A DNA stretch of 64,000 nt from Kentomonas sorsogonicus (Eukaryota > Euglenozoa > Kinetoplastea > Trypanosomatida > Trypanosomatidae): assembly GCA_030347455.1 (NCBI GenBank), contig JAQOSZ010000009.1, forward strand, positions 545,001-609,000, written 5' to 3'. The translations under genes and the position numbers were made by a program. Positions 40,862 to 51,850 of this stretch are shown piece after piece. Numbering within the stretch: position 1 is the stretch's first letter; each line of letters begins with the position of its first letter. The notes below the pieces were generated by a model, which was not told the origin of the DNA, ran no database searches, and saw nothing but the letters and a program-made list of their open reading frames with translations.

Positions 40862-42573
40862 CAACAGCAACTACATAACAATAACAATAACAATATCAGC
40901 CGCCAGGGCCGCCGCGACCACAGCAACCAGTACGCACAGAGCCAGTGAGGCGAGCGTTGTTGATGTTGTTGTTGTTGTTGTTTGTTGTTTTTGCTAGTAC
41001 TGCGCTTTTGTTGGAAGAGAAGAGGAAGAACACCCACACCCACACCCACACTCCGCTCATCGCACAAGCGCTGTGCTAGTCCGAACAATAAAAAAAAAAG
41101 AAGGGGTTTGTCCAACACGAGAGGGGGAAAAAATGAAGGAGCGCAGGTGAGCAGTAGCCACGTGTAGGACAGAAGTAGACTCCAAGAACAGTTTTCTGTG
41201 ACTTGCTTTGTATGCATGTTACATATTTTCTCTTCCTTCCTTCCTCGCTTTGCTGTGCCCCTGCCGTCTCCTTCTCTCTTTTAGACCCCCCCCCCTTGTA
41301 CCCTTCACAACATGAATACTTTTTTTTTGCTTTTCTTTTATTTTATATATATATTAAAAACCCTTTCTCACTTTCTTTCCATCTTTCTTTTCTTTTCTTC
41401 CGCCACACGTTGAATGTAAATCGGGGTACTTAAAATTTGAACCTGTGTACAAACATACAGGAAGTCTTTCTTGTTCTTCATTATATATATGTATCTCTTC
41501 GGACGTACGTATATATATATTGGTGAAGGGCTATTCATGTCCCCTCCCCCTCCCCCCATATTCTGCTTAGATTAGAGTATTAGACACCGCCTCCTCTCCA
41601 CATTTCTTCGACTCCCTTCTTCCCCACTTAATGTGTTCTTTTCTTTTTCCTTTCCTTTTTTTATGCTTTTAAAGTGAAATCCCTACGCTCCCGTATATCT
41701 ATCTATCTATATATCCGTATCCCTCCCCTTTTTCCAATGTTCCTGGTCGAATTCCTTGGACATAACCTTCAGTGACGCTTTAGATCTTTCCGCAGTCTTT
41801 GTGTGTAGCTCTCTCACTCGTGTGAAAATATAAAAAATAAAATGGAAAGAAAGACAACATCGACAACGGATTTTTTTTTAAATTTCACGTTTGAGAGGCG
41901 ATACGCCCCCCCCCCCCTCCCCACCTTCGTAGACTCGGACAAAACTGTTTCTTGCGAAGAGTTTAGAGGAATGATACATGGAAACATGAAAAGCAAACAA
42001 AGGCCAAACTATGCCCTTCAAACTCTGGGATCGCTTCAACCACCCTCGCGAGAGGAGTAAATACAAACAAACGACCAATACAAAAGATGATATATAATAA
42101 AAGAAAAAAAAATTCACGCTAAGGAGCGAACACGCAAAACGAAATGAGAATTGAGAGAAAAGCTAGGAATTGTCGCTTTTCTGTGACTGCTTTTCTTCTG
42201 ATAATAATAATAATGTGTTTACAACCCCTCTACGCTTCAAAACTTTTTGCGTTTACGCACACACGCACTCTCTCTCTCGTTAGACGAATCACTTTACTGC
42301 CGGTTGGAGTATGACACTGAACTGAGAATGACGAGAGATGGCTGTTGCTCTCCTTTTGTCGGAGGCTCTCTTCAAATACAACAACACCAAATCGCCTTCT
42401 CCCCCCCTCTCTACACACACCTTACCACTTCCGCATCTTTAGAAACAGAAGCAACAACAATTATATCTATATCTATACATATTCTCTTCTTGGCTTCCAG
42501 TCGAGTCGCAGCATCTGACACGTATCAGTTCCTTCAGTCTTTCTCCTGTGTTTTCCTTGTGCTTTCACCACAC
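40862..42573. other. Intergenic: no gene seen
   Basis: Possible PUF C-terminal extension to 40948. Then AT-rich sequence with TATATATAT runs (41344-41355, 41510-41520), poly-C near 41287 and 41909, and an AATAATAATAAT stretch (42201-42212). A pyrimidine-rich stretch with AG choices near 42500-42560 precedes the next gene. Confidence 0.55.
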
Positions 42574-44384
42574 ATGTCCAACGGCAGCCGAATACCCCCG
42601 TGCGAGATTCTTGTCCCCGCGCCGCCCGGCAGCGGCGGTGACGACACGGATAGCGCGTGCGTGCAGGTGGGGGCGCGGGTGGAGGGGGAGGCGCCGGCGC
42701 TGGCGGTGGGCGGCCTCGGCGGCGGGCGGGCGGCGACGGCGGCGGCGGGCGGGGTGCTCAGCCTGCGGGACGCGCGCGGGGCGGAGCTGGACCGGCGGCG
42801 GCTGTCGGCGGAGGTGACGGCGCTGGCGGTGCTGCGCGCGCGGGGGCGCCGCCGGCTGCTGGCCGCGGGCACCCTCGCCGGGGACGTGACGCTGTGGGAG
42901 GTGGTCGGCCGCCGCCTGCAGCACCGCGCCACCGCCGCCCGGCCCGCCGACGGGGAGCGCGGCGCGGCCAGGCACCGCGGGGGGAGCGCGGCGGCGGTGA
43001 CGGCGGTCGTCCCGCTCGGCGGCGGCGGTCGAGGTGGCGGTCGCGGAGGTCGGCGGCGCGGTGCGGTGGTGGCGCGTCTCGGCGGCCCCCGACGGCGCCG
43101 TGTCGTGCGAGACCGCTCGCTGCTGCGGCCGGCGGCGTGTGGCGCGGCCCCGCCGGCGTGGCGCTCGCCGCGGACCCCGCAGGCGCTGCAGACCGCTGCT
43201 GCTGGGCGGCGGGCCCGGGCGGCGCGGTGCGGCTGCGGTGGGCCGGCGGGTGGGAGGAGACGCAGTATGTCACGGTGGGTGGGGGCGACGGCGGCGGCAG
43301 CACCGACGCGCGGGGGCGGGAGGAGAGCGAGAGTGCGAGGGGCGCCGCGCCGGCGGTGCTGACGGCGTGTCTGTGCGTGGAGGGCGGCGGGCTGTGGGCG
43401 GGCGACGCGGCGGGGGGCCTGCACCTGTGGCACCCGGCGGCGGCGGGCACTCGTGCCGCCGCGTACGCGCACACGCAGCTGGAGACGGCGGGTGCGGTGA
43501 GCGCGCTGCACGCCGCACCCCGCCGCGCCGCCGCCGTGTGGTGCTGCCAGCTGGACGGGGCCGTGACCCTCTGGACAGTGGGCGCCGGCAGCGCGCCGCC
43601 GCTCCTCGTGCGGCTGGCGGCGCTCCCCCTGTCGTACCCCCCGCCGCGCCGCCCTGCGGTCGCGCTGTCTGCCGGCGGCGTCGCGGACGGCGAGCAGCTG
43701 CGGCGCCTCGCCTGCCGGCAGCCGGGCAGCACACACCACTACACGACCGCCGTCGTCGCTGCGCGCTGCGTGCGGCTGTGGCGCTGCTGGAGCGCCGCCA
43801 CCGACGGCACCGTGCGCACGTGGCTGGTGCCGGCAGCGGCGGGCAGCGACGGCCGCGGGGACAGCAGCGAGGAGGAGGAGGAAGAGGAAGAGGAAGAGAG
43901 GAACGATCAGTTCAGGGAAGATGGGCAGAAAGCCGCTGGGAAGGATCGGGCGCGCGCCTCCGACTCCGGCGCCACCGCCGACAGCGCCGGCAGGAGCGGT
44001 CGTGGCAGTCGCGCTAGCTCCGCACGTTCGGGCGAGGCACCCGCCGCCGCCGGAGACTCCTGCAGTCCGGAGTTGCTGCGGGAGCGGTGCGCTGCGCTGG
44101 AGAGGGAGAACACGCGCCTGAAAGAGGCGCTGACGGCCGCGGACGCGCGCGCGGCGGAGGCGGCGGCGCTGGCCGAAGAGCTGGGCCGGCGCGTTCACAG
44201 CGGCCTAGAGGAGCGGGAGCGTCTGTGGCTGGAGCTGGCCCGGCGCGGGCCGGACAGAGAGGGGCGGGAACACACGTCACCGTCCGCTTCGCTGCCCAGC
44301 GGTGCCGCCGCCGTCGCCCCGCCACCGCCGCCTCGCGCCCCGGCACTGCTGGACTACTACTACTATCATCACCATACGCCGTGA
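42574..44384 (+). CDS. WD40-repeat protein with C-terminal coiled coil (frame-broken)
   Basis: About 603 residues. Start MSNGSRIPPCEILVP. At least four blade-ending motifs are visible: LAGDVTLWEVVGR, AGGLHLWHPAAAG, LDGAVTLWTVGAG and TDGTVRTWLVPAA. They are consistent with one beta-propeller over about residues 25-420. A pure Glu run (EEEEEEEEEE, about 43869-43900) and a Ser/Arg-rich linker follow. Next is a coiled coil with heptads (LLRERCAALERENTRLKEAL) and a Tyr/His-rich tail ending HHHTP. WD40 plus coiled coil suggests a scaffold such as a flagellar or trafficking protein. No catalytic motif. The frame changes near 43020 and 43135, in repetitive GGC/GCG sequence. I do not recognise an orthologue. 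Confidence 0.75.
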
Positions 44385-44847
44385 GATGGTGCGCGTGTGT
44401 GCCTCAACTGCGGGTGTGTGTGTGTGGTTTCCCCCTCCTCCCTGGAAAACTTGCTCCCTGTACCTCTGCTGCTCAGGACGAATGGCAAAGCGAACATTAA
44501 AACACACACACACACAAAGAAATATTAATACGAATCAATAATTGCTGTCTTCTTACTGGCCGCAAGGATTCTGCTAAACGGCGTCGATGCGGTCCCGTTT
44601 TTTAGGTGCTTTCGTTTATCATCTTCTCTCTTCACGCTCCCCCCTCTCCCTCTCCCTCTCTCCCTCTCGCTCTTACGAATACTATCAAGTACTGCCTGTT
44701 CTTCTGTTCCCCTGCTCTCTCTCTCTTTTTTCTTCCTTATTTTCCTGCATAGACTTCCACTCACACACACACGCACACGCACATATACATACATATACAT
44801 ATATACATAGACCATTCGTTTCTCTCCTCCTCTGCACGGAAGTTAGG
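44385..44847. other. Intergenic with CA/TA microsatellite
   Basis: CACACA 3'UTR patch (44501-44516), a CCCTCTCCCTCT pyrimidine tract (44640-44672), and a mixed CA/CATA repeat (44762-44808) in the predicted leader of the next gene. Confidence 0.65.
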
Positions 44848-45596
44848 ATGAGTGCGCCACCCCCCGAGGGTGACAAGGCGGCGCAGGCCCTACAGCTCTT
44901 CCGCTCGCTGCAGGCAGCGCTACCCTCCTCCTCCTCGGCCCTCTGCAGGCGCCCTCCCCGCTGGCCTCCCCCTCGCCCCCCGACACCAACACGCGACCCA
45001 CTGCCGCCGCTGCGGCGGCTCCCCCTCCGCCGGGCTAGAGGAGCAGGCGGCGCTGCTCCGGCGCCTGCAGCAGCGGCTGTCCAGCCAGCAGGCGCGCGTG
45101 GCGGCGCTGGAGGCGGAGGCGGCGGCGGCGCGCGCGGCCGCGGAGCGGGAGAGGGCGGCGTGGGAGGCGGAGCGGCGGCAGCTGCGCGCGCGGGCGGCGG
45201 CGCTGGAGGGCGAGCGGGCGGCGGCGGAGGCGGCGGCGGAGCGGGAGCGGCGCAAGGGCCGGGAGGCGGCGCGGCGGGCGGAGGCGGCGGCCGCGCTGCG
45301 CGACAGTCTTGCAGCCGCCGAGTACCGCCTGGTGCAGGCTGAGCAGCAGCTGGACGCCTTGGCGCGCGCGCAGCTGCGGGCCGGCGAGACCCGCCACCAC
45401 CACCAGCACCACCAGCACCAGCACGACGGCCACAGCAGCGCTGGCGCCGGAGGAGGGAGAGCGGCTGCGGCGGATGTTCGCGGGGCTGCGGCTGGCGTGG
45501 GATCAGCGCGCGGCGCAGCAGGCGGCGGACCGCGCACGGTGGGGGGAGCTGCTGCTGCTGCTGGAGCGCCACCTCTCGGACACCTCCCTGCGATGA
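44848..45596 (+). CDS. Small coiled-coil protein (frame-broken)
   Basis: About 249 residues. MSAPPPEGDKAAQALQLFRS begins the gene, followed by a Pro/Ser/Thr linker. A long Ala/Glu/Arg-rich coiled coil follows from about 45043 to 45390 (LEEQAALLRRLQQRLSSQQA, then AALEAEAAAARAAAERERA). Next is a His/Gln patch (HHHQHHQHQH) and a C-terminal helix ending LLLLLERHLSDTSLR. The frame changes in the linker (about 44950-45035) and near 45440. No enzyme motif. The high Ala/Arg content makes the coiled coil partly a composition effect, but the heptad leucines are regular. I do not recognise the family; a cytoskeletal role is a guess. Confidence 0.65.
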
Positions 45597-46116
45597 TCAA
45601 AGGCCTGCTTTTCGTTTTGAGTTTTTATGCCTCCCCGTGTTTCATACATATATATTCCTTTTCTCTTCTTCTCTGCTGCTTCAACTGTTGTATCATTCTT
45701 TTATAATTCCCCCCTTTTTTTTTTGGCTGCGGACAGCTATGCTTCTCGCCTACACGCACGCATGCGTCGTTTTCCTTTTGTGAACAACTCGTCTCTACTC
45801 ACCACCCTCTTCATCCTCCGACATTCTCACCACGTAAACACTCACCACAGGAACCAGATATTCTCAGTCATATTGACTACACTGCGTTTCTCCCCGTTTT
45901 CACTCTTGGTTGAAGCTCTCCTGTTTACCCCACAGCCGCGGCACGTAGCAGCAAAGCAACAACACCAACGAGTGCTAACAGTACTAGTTCATCATAAGTT
46001 TCTTTTTCCTTGTAAAGTAGAAAACCAACAAACCAACAAGCAAAGCAACAACTAGAAGAAGAAAACAAAAACAAAACACACAACCATCTCTTCACTTCTC
46101 CTCCCCAGCCGCCATC
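45597..46116. other. Intergenic: PF16 leader region
   Basis: No gene seen. Two candidate acceptors for PF16: AG at 46019-46020 after TTTCTTTTTCCTTG, and AG at 46107-46108 after CTTCACTTCTCCTCCCC, only 8 bases before the ATG. Confidence 0.55.
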
Positions 46117-47651
46117 ATGTCGAACCGTCAGATCATCCAGACTTTTGACGAGTATCAGAAGGCGCGCGTCAAGTTTGTGCAGACGGTGGCGGACCTGGCG
46201 AGCAAGCCGCAGCACATTGACGCGCTGCAGCAGGCGGGCGTGATGCAGCTGCTGCGCCCCCTGCTGCTCGACAGCGTGCCCTCCATCCAGCAGTCGGCCG
46301 CGCTCGCGCTCGGGCGCCTCGCCAACTACAGCGAGGACCTCGCGGAGAACGTGGTCTCGGGCGACATTCTCGCGCAGCTCGTCTACTCCCTCGGCGACCA
46401 GAACCGCTTCTACAAAAAGTCGGCGGCCTTTCGTGCTGCGCAGCGTCGCGCGCCACTCGCCGCAGCTCGCGCAGGCGGTGGTGGACAGCCAGGCGGTGGA
46501 GGCGCTCGTCGGCTGCCTCGAGGAGTTTGACCCGACGGTGAAGGAGAGCGCGGCGTGGGCGCTGGGCTACATCGCGCGGCACAACGCGGAGCTGGCGCAG
46601 GAGGTGGTCGACAAGGGCGCCATCCCGCCGCTCGTGCTGTGCGTGCAGGAGCCGGAGCTCTCGCTCAAGCGCGTCGCCGCGTCGACCCTCAGCGACATCG
46701 CCAAGCACTCGCCGGAGCTGGCGCAGGCGATCGTCGACCAGGACGCCGTGACGCACCTCGCGCCGCTCATCACCAGCAGCGACGCGAAGCTCAAGCGGCA
46801 GGTGTGCCAGTGCCTCGCGCAGGTCGCCAAGCACAGCGTCGAGCTCGCCGAGCTCGTCGTCGAGGCGGAGATCTTCCCGAAGATCTTCGTGCTGCTCAAG
46901 GACGGCGACGAGGTGGTGCGCAAGAACGCCGCGACGTGCGTGCGGGAGGTGGCCAAGCACACGCCGGAGCTCGCGCAGCTCGTCGTCAACGCGGGCGGCG
47001 TCGGGGCGCTGGTCGACTACACCAGCGACACGCGCGGCAGCACGCGCCTGCCGGGCATCATGACGCTCGGCTACGTCTCCGCCTTCTCCGAGACGCTCGC
47101 GCTCGCCGTGATTGTGTCGCACGGCATCCCCCCGCTCGCCGACGCGCTGGAGCGCGAGCCGGAGGATCACATCAAGGCGGCGGCCGCGTGGTCGCTGGGG
47201 CAGATCGGCCGCCACTCGGCGGACCACGCCAAGGCGGTCGCCGACGGCAACGTGCTGCCCAAGCTGCTCGACGTCTACCTGAGCCCCAACTCCTCCGACG
47301 ACCTGCGCACCAAGAGCAAGCGCGCGCTCAAGAACGTCATCCAGCACTGCGTGCACCTCCCGGCGCTCGAGCCGCTGCTGCACCCCGACGCCCCGGAGAA
47401 CGTCCTCAAGTACGTGCTGCGGGCAGTACGCAAAGGTGCTCCCCACCGACATCGCGGCCAAGCGCGAGTTTGTCGCCAACCGCGGCCTCGCGACGGTGCA
47501 GCGCATCAAGGCGGAGCCGGGCAGCAAGCTGGCCGAGTACATTCAGACCATCAACAACTGCTACCCGCCGGAGATCGTGCAGTACTACTCCCCCGAGTAC
47601 GCCCAGACCTTCCTCGAGAAGATCGAGACGCACCACGTCAACCAGAGCTAA
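46117..47651 (+). CDS. PF16: PF16/SPAG6 axonemal central-pair armadillo protein
   Basis: About 511 residues, the family's usual length. PF16 stabilises the C1 microtubule of the central pair and is required for flagellar beating. MSNRQIIQTFDEYQKARVKF is the conserved start. About eight armadillo repeats follow with the PF16 pattern A.HS.ELAQ.VVD: ARHSPQLAQAVVDSQAV, ARHNAELAQEVVDKGAI, AKHSPELAQAIVDQDAV, AKHSVELAELVVEAEIF, AKHTPELAQLVVNAGGV. The end is PPEIVQYYSPEYAQTFLEKI. Two frame changes: near 46430 (GCCTTTCG, one extra T) and near 47422-47440. Both restore family sequence immediately, so assembly errors are likely. In T. brucei and Leishmania it lies in the same block as coatomer beta and the PUF gene, to my memory. 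Confidence 0.95.
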
Positions 47652-49158
47652 GCGAGCAGAGTCGTCGTCGGGGGGATGGGAGAGAGAGAGAGAGAGAGAG
47701 AAAGGACAGACAGAATATGCGTCTGTGGGGGTGCTTTTTTTTTTTTTTTTTGTTCCCTGTTTTTGACACCCACTTGGACCTCACGTTTCTTCTTTTGCGC
47801 TGATTTAAAGGGAAGGGGGGGGGAACCCTTTGCCTTCCCTGTCTTTTCTCTACTTACGGGAGGAACTATCAGCAGGATTCAAAGAAAAACAAAAAGCGGT
47901 ACGCACTCGCACACACACGCACACATGTGTCTACTCTCACTCTCTCTGTCTCTCTGTCTCCGCTTTTACCTTTTGTTCTGGAAGCTTCGCTCAATTTTCA
48001 TTGCGTCTTCTTCTTCTTCTCTCTTTTTGTTCTCGACTTGCTTTGCGCTATGACGTCTTGTCGGATGCTGAGAAAAAAAAAGCTTTTTTTTTTCTTCTTT
48101 TTGAAATTAAACACTAGACCTCATCTACAGTATATATGACATAACACACACGCACGCACACATTTAGCCCTTCTTTTTCTCTTCCGGCTCCTTTTCACTT
48201 TCCCGAAAACGGAAACGCGCCACAGGAAGGGAAACATGTAAACTAGCTCTTCTCCTCTTTGTACTCTCAGAACACGTGTTCAGACGAGCAGCCCGCACTT
48301 CTGCCTTCAGCTTTCTCGGTTTTTCCTCGGTAGTCTTTTTCATGATAAATCTATCTACAATGGCACACTCTCTCTCTCTTTCTCTCACGTGCCTCTGTTG
48401 ACACCACCATGTATCAAAGAACAGTACATATCTATATATAATTGCACTTTCAAAAAAAAAAAACAAAACACACACACACAAACAAAACACACACACGATC
48501 GCATGGGTGCTGCCTGCACCCCATACGTAAACAACAACAACAACAACAAAAAAACACACGGCTGCGACAGAATGTAGTGCATTGGGGGGAGGGGGATATA
48601 TATGCATACATTCCACCGACTAACCTCGAATGTGTCTCTTGAACTTCCCTTGTGTCATTGTGGGAGTGGTATTCCAGATGCACGAGAGTGCGGACAATCA
48701 TACGCTGTGTCCTTTTTCTATATGTGTGGCCTTTTCTCCTTCCCTTTTCTCCCCTACTTTCCTGGGTGAGACTGCTCTATTTGTTGTCTACGGGCGCCGT
48801 TCCACTCCTTCCCTTGTCACCACTACACGTCTTCCCGCCGTACACACAAACCCACCTACTCAAGAGCGTACTACACACACACACACACACATACACGCAT
48901 AGATTCACTACAAAGTCTACGTGTTCTCACTCATCACCGCCTTTATCCTTACTCCCTATTTCTTCTTATTCTCCTTTCTTTTCATATTCTCTTCATATTA
49001 CTGCTCATACCATCCAGCTAAAGCAGAGATCACTTCCCCCGTTTTTACTTCAGACTTCTCTTCATTTTCCTCATTTTGCTAACTAATCCACTTTTGTTTG
49101 TTCATTTTTTTTCCTGTTCCCCCCCCCCCCGAAAACAATCTATCCTATCCCCGCGTCC
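47652..49158. other. Intergenic: 1.5 kb without a supported gene
   Basis: GA repeat (47679-47702) and T-run (47736-47750) just after PF16. Mixed AT sequence with AC repeats at 48471-48496 and 48875-48898, and a CAA repeat (48532-48548). Poly-C (49120-49129) and pyrimidine tracts precede the next gene. No GC3-biased frame. Confidence 0.6.
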
Positions 49159-50970
49159 ATGCAGGGTCTCAACAATACGATGGGCTTCGGCTTCAAGACC
49201 GCCCGTCCGCGCACGCCGCCGCCGCCAGGCCCTGCGCCGCATGCCATGTCTGGTGCCGCCCCTTGTGCTTCCCCCTCCTCTGTCCTTGCCCGGCCGCCCG
49301 CGTCGCCGCCGTCGGCGGCGGTGGCCTCGCAGGAGACGTGGGAGCGGCAGCGGGCGCGGCTGGAGGGGGGCCTGTCGCGCCCGACTACCGCCGCCGCGGG
49401 TGCGGGTGCGGGTGCGGCGGTTGTGTCCGGCGACGGCGCGGGCGGCGGGCGGACGGGCGGCGGCGGCATGCTGGCGGAGGTGCTCGTGTTCATTGAGGGC
49501 GCGGCGGCGCGTGACCACGGCAGCGGCGCGTGCGAGGCGGACGCGGGGGTGCACGAGGCGCTGCGGCTGCTGCACATGTGCTGGAATTTCAGCGGGGCGC
49601 CGCGCGACGTCTTCGAGCCGGTGCGCAGCCTGCGGCCGCTGGCGGCGGAGCTGCTGCTGCACTACGGCGGCTTCGCGCTGAGCGGCGACGGGCGCTACAT
49701 CGCGCTGCGCCCCGGCGAGGAGCAACTGACGCGCGTGGGGGCCCTCATGGCGGCCCTCGAGCGCTACCGCCGCCTGCCGGGCCCGGGCCCACTTCTGCTG
49801 CTGCTGCGGCGCGGGTAAACGGCATCGCCCCTCTTGGGGCCTCGCTCTCGCCCTGCGGCAGCACCAACGGCGTCGGCTCCGGTGCGGCGGCCGTAACGGC
49901 GCCCGCAGCGCCTCCCGCCGACGCGCGGCCCATCTCGCGGCTGCTGCTGCTCAACTGCGAGAGCTTCGGGTGGCAGGACAGCCTCGGGGCCGCCTCCTAC
50001 GACGCGCACCAGGTGGCGCTGCTGCACACGGAGAGCCTGCTGCGCACCGCCCTCGACGACGCGCGCTACCAGGGCCTCGGCCGCCCCCTCGCGTCCCCGC
50101 CCGCCGCCCCGGCGGGGCCCGGCGGCGACGCGCACACGGTGCTGCTGCTGAGCGACGCGATACTGATGGAGGGCGGCGTGCCGTCGCTCTCGCTGTCGCG
50201 CCGCAGCGCCCTCTTCACGGCGCACGTGCGCTACGGCCGCGGCCTCGCCTGCCTTGTGCCCCGCCGCTCCCCCTGGGCCCCTCCTCCCCCCGGCGGCGGC
50301 GGCGCGCACGCACGGCCCGGGCCCCGCGCGGCGGCGCGGCGGCGGCGGCGCTCACCTCGGCGGCCCCCCGTCTGCCGCCGCTGAGCTGCGGCTGGCGCGC
50401 GGCGTGCGGGGTGGGGGCGCAGGCGGTGCTGCTGGCGCCCGAGGGGCCGCTGGTGCTGCACGCGGAGGTGGAGGCGGAGGCGGCGGCGCGCGGCGCGCGG
50501 GCGGCGGTCTCGGAGCGCGCCGTTGAGCTGGCGGCGTGGGCGGCCGCGCTGCTGACCGCCGCGCCGCAGCCGCTGCTGCTCGTGGAGTGGCGCGTGCGCG
50601 GAGGGGCCTCGCAGGGGGCTGCGAGCGGCGGCCACAGCGGCGGCGCCCGTCCCCCTGCTCCCCTCCCCCGCCGCCGCCGCCATCGCCGTCGCTGCGGGAC
50701 TTTGCGCTGCTGGAGCTGCTGGCGCGCTGCGAGGCGCATCTCTCCCCGCCGGTGCGCCGCGCGCTGCCGGCCGTGCTCGCGTCGCTGGCGCCGTGCCACT
50801 TGCCACCGGGGCCGGACAGCGGGGTGGGCGACGGTGGGTTCGGGTCAGCGCGGCCGCTGCTGGCCGTGCGTGGCCTGGAGGTGGCGCCCGAGGGGGAGTG
50901 GCACGCGACGCAGAGCAAGATGCTCTCCAGCGTTCAATTCCGCTTTTCGCACCACCACTACCACTACTGA
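49159..50970 (+). CDS. Unknown protein with possible PUB-like helical domain (frame-broken)
   Basis: About 603 residues. Start MQGLNNTMGFGFK; a second Met eight codons in is equally possible. After a Pro/Ala/Gly arm, residues 110-220 form a helical segment: MLAEVLVFIEGAAA, ALRLLHMCWNFSG, VFEPVRSLRPLAAELLLHYG, GRYIALRPGEEQL. Its layout loosely recalls PUB/PUG domains, which bind p97/Cdc48 tails. The similarity is weak. A middle region has DARPISRLLLLNCESFGWQD and LLHTESLLRTALDDARYQG, then a further helical part and a Ser/His tail (RFSHHHYHY). Frame changes near 49800, 50300 and 50680. The codon bias is coding throughout. I do not recognise an orthologue. Confidence 0.65.
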
Positions 50971-51850
50971 GAGGAGGAGTGGGTGTTCGTGTGCGTATCG
51001 TGGGTTTGCTTCTTTCTCTTTCTCTCTCTGCGATTTTATTTTTTGTTTGCTTTGCGCACTAGCCTCCGCCGCGTTTACTCATGTGCTCACCGCAGTTCTC
51101 ATTCTACTCAGAACTTATCTTTTTTTTTTCTCCTCTTCCTCTTTTTTTTTCTCTCACCTCCGCAACTCCACTTCTCTATATTTTTTGCTGCTCGTTTAAA
51201 ATCTCGCCACATCTCATGCTGTTGGAGTTTAAATCAGTTAATATTGCTCTTTATCATGAAAAAAAAACAACAACAGAAGAAGGTCTATACATGCGTTCTT
51301 TCTGTTGTCTCTGTTTTTTTTTTTCCTTCCCTCTTCGCCCTGACTCCACATTTTTTTTTTTTTTTTTTGCGTGTGTTCGTGGTCCACGCCTGCCCTGTCA
51401 TCCTATATTATCACCCTTCTTTCTTTCCCCTTCCCCTTGCATTTCTAAAGAGATTCCGCACATACCGGCTCAAAGGTATTAATATTCATTATTATTAGAG
51501 ATTTAGAATATCACCACCCGCTTTTCGTGACCCTCCCGCCCCCCTCCCTCCCTCCCTAGAACACCTCCATAACAACCCTCTCATTCGCTCACTAGACAAC
51601 ACACAGTCTTTTGTATCCACCCTAATCCTTCTTCGCATTCTCGGATTTTCGCACGCAGAGACAAGAAGAATCATCCACAGTCGCAGTCACATACGCATAG
51701 TTCTTCTCCTACCTCTCTCATCCTTCCATTCTTCCATTGTTCTATAACTCTAGAATTCCCCCCCCCCCCCAAACATTTGCGATCAGACGAACGAAACAAC
51801 AACAGCTGCTAATAACGCGCCCCCTCCACTCCTCATCTCCCGCACGCGTC
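50971..51850. other. Intergenic: no gene seen
   Basis: T-rich with a long T run (51350-51369), ATTATTATTA (51485-51496), and CCCTCCCTCCCT near 51540. A poly-C run (51760-51770) precedes the leader. Confidence 0.6.
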
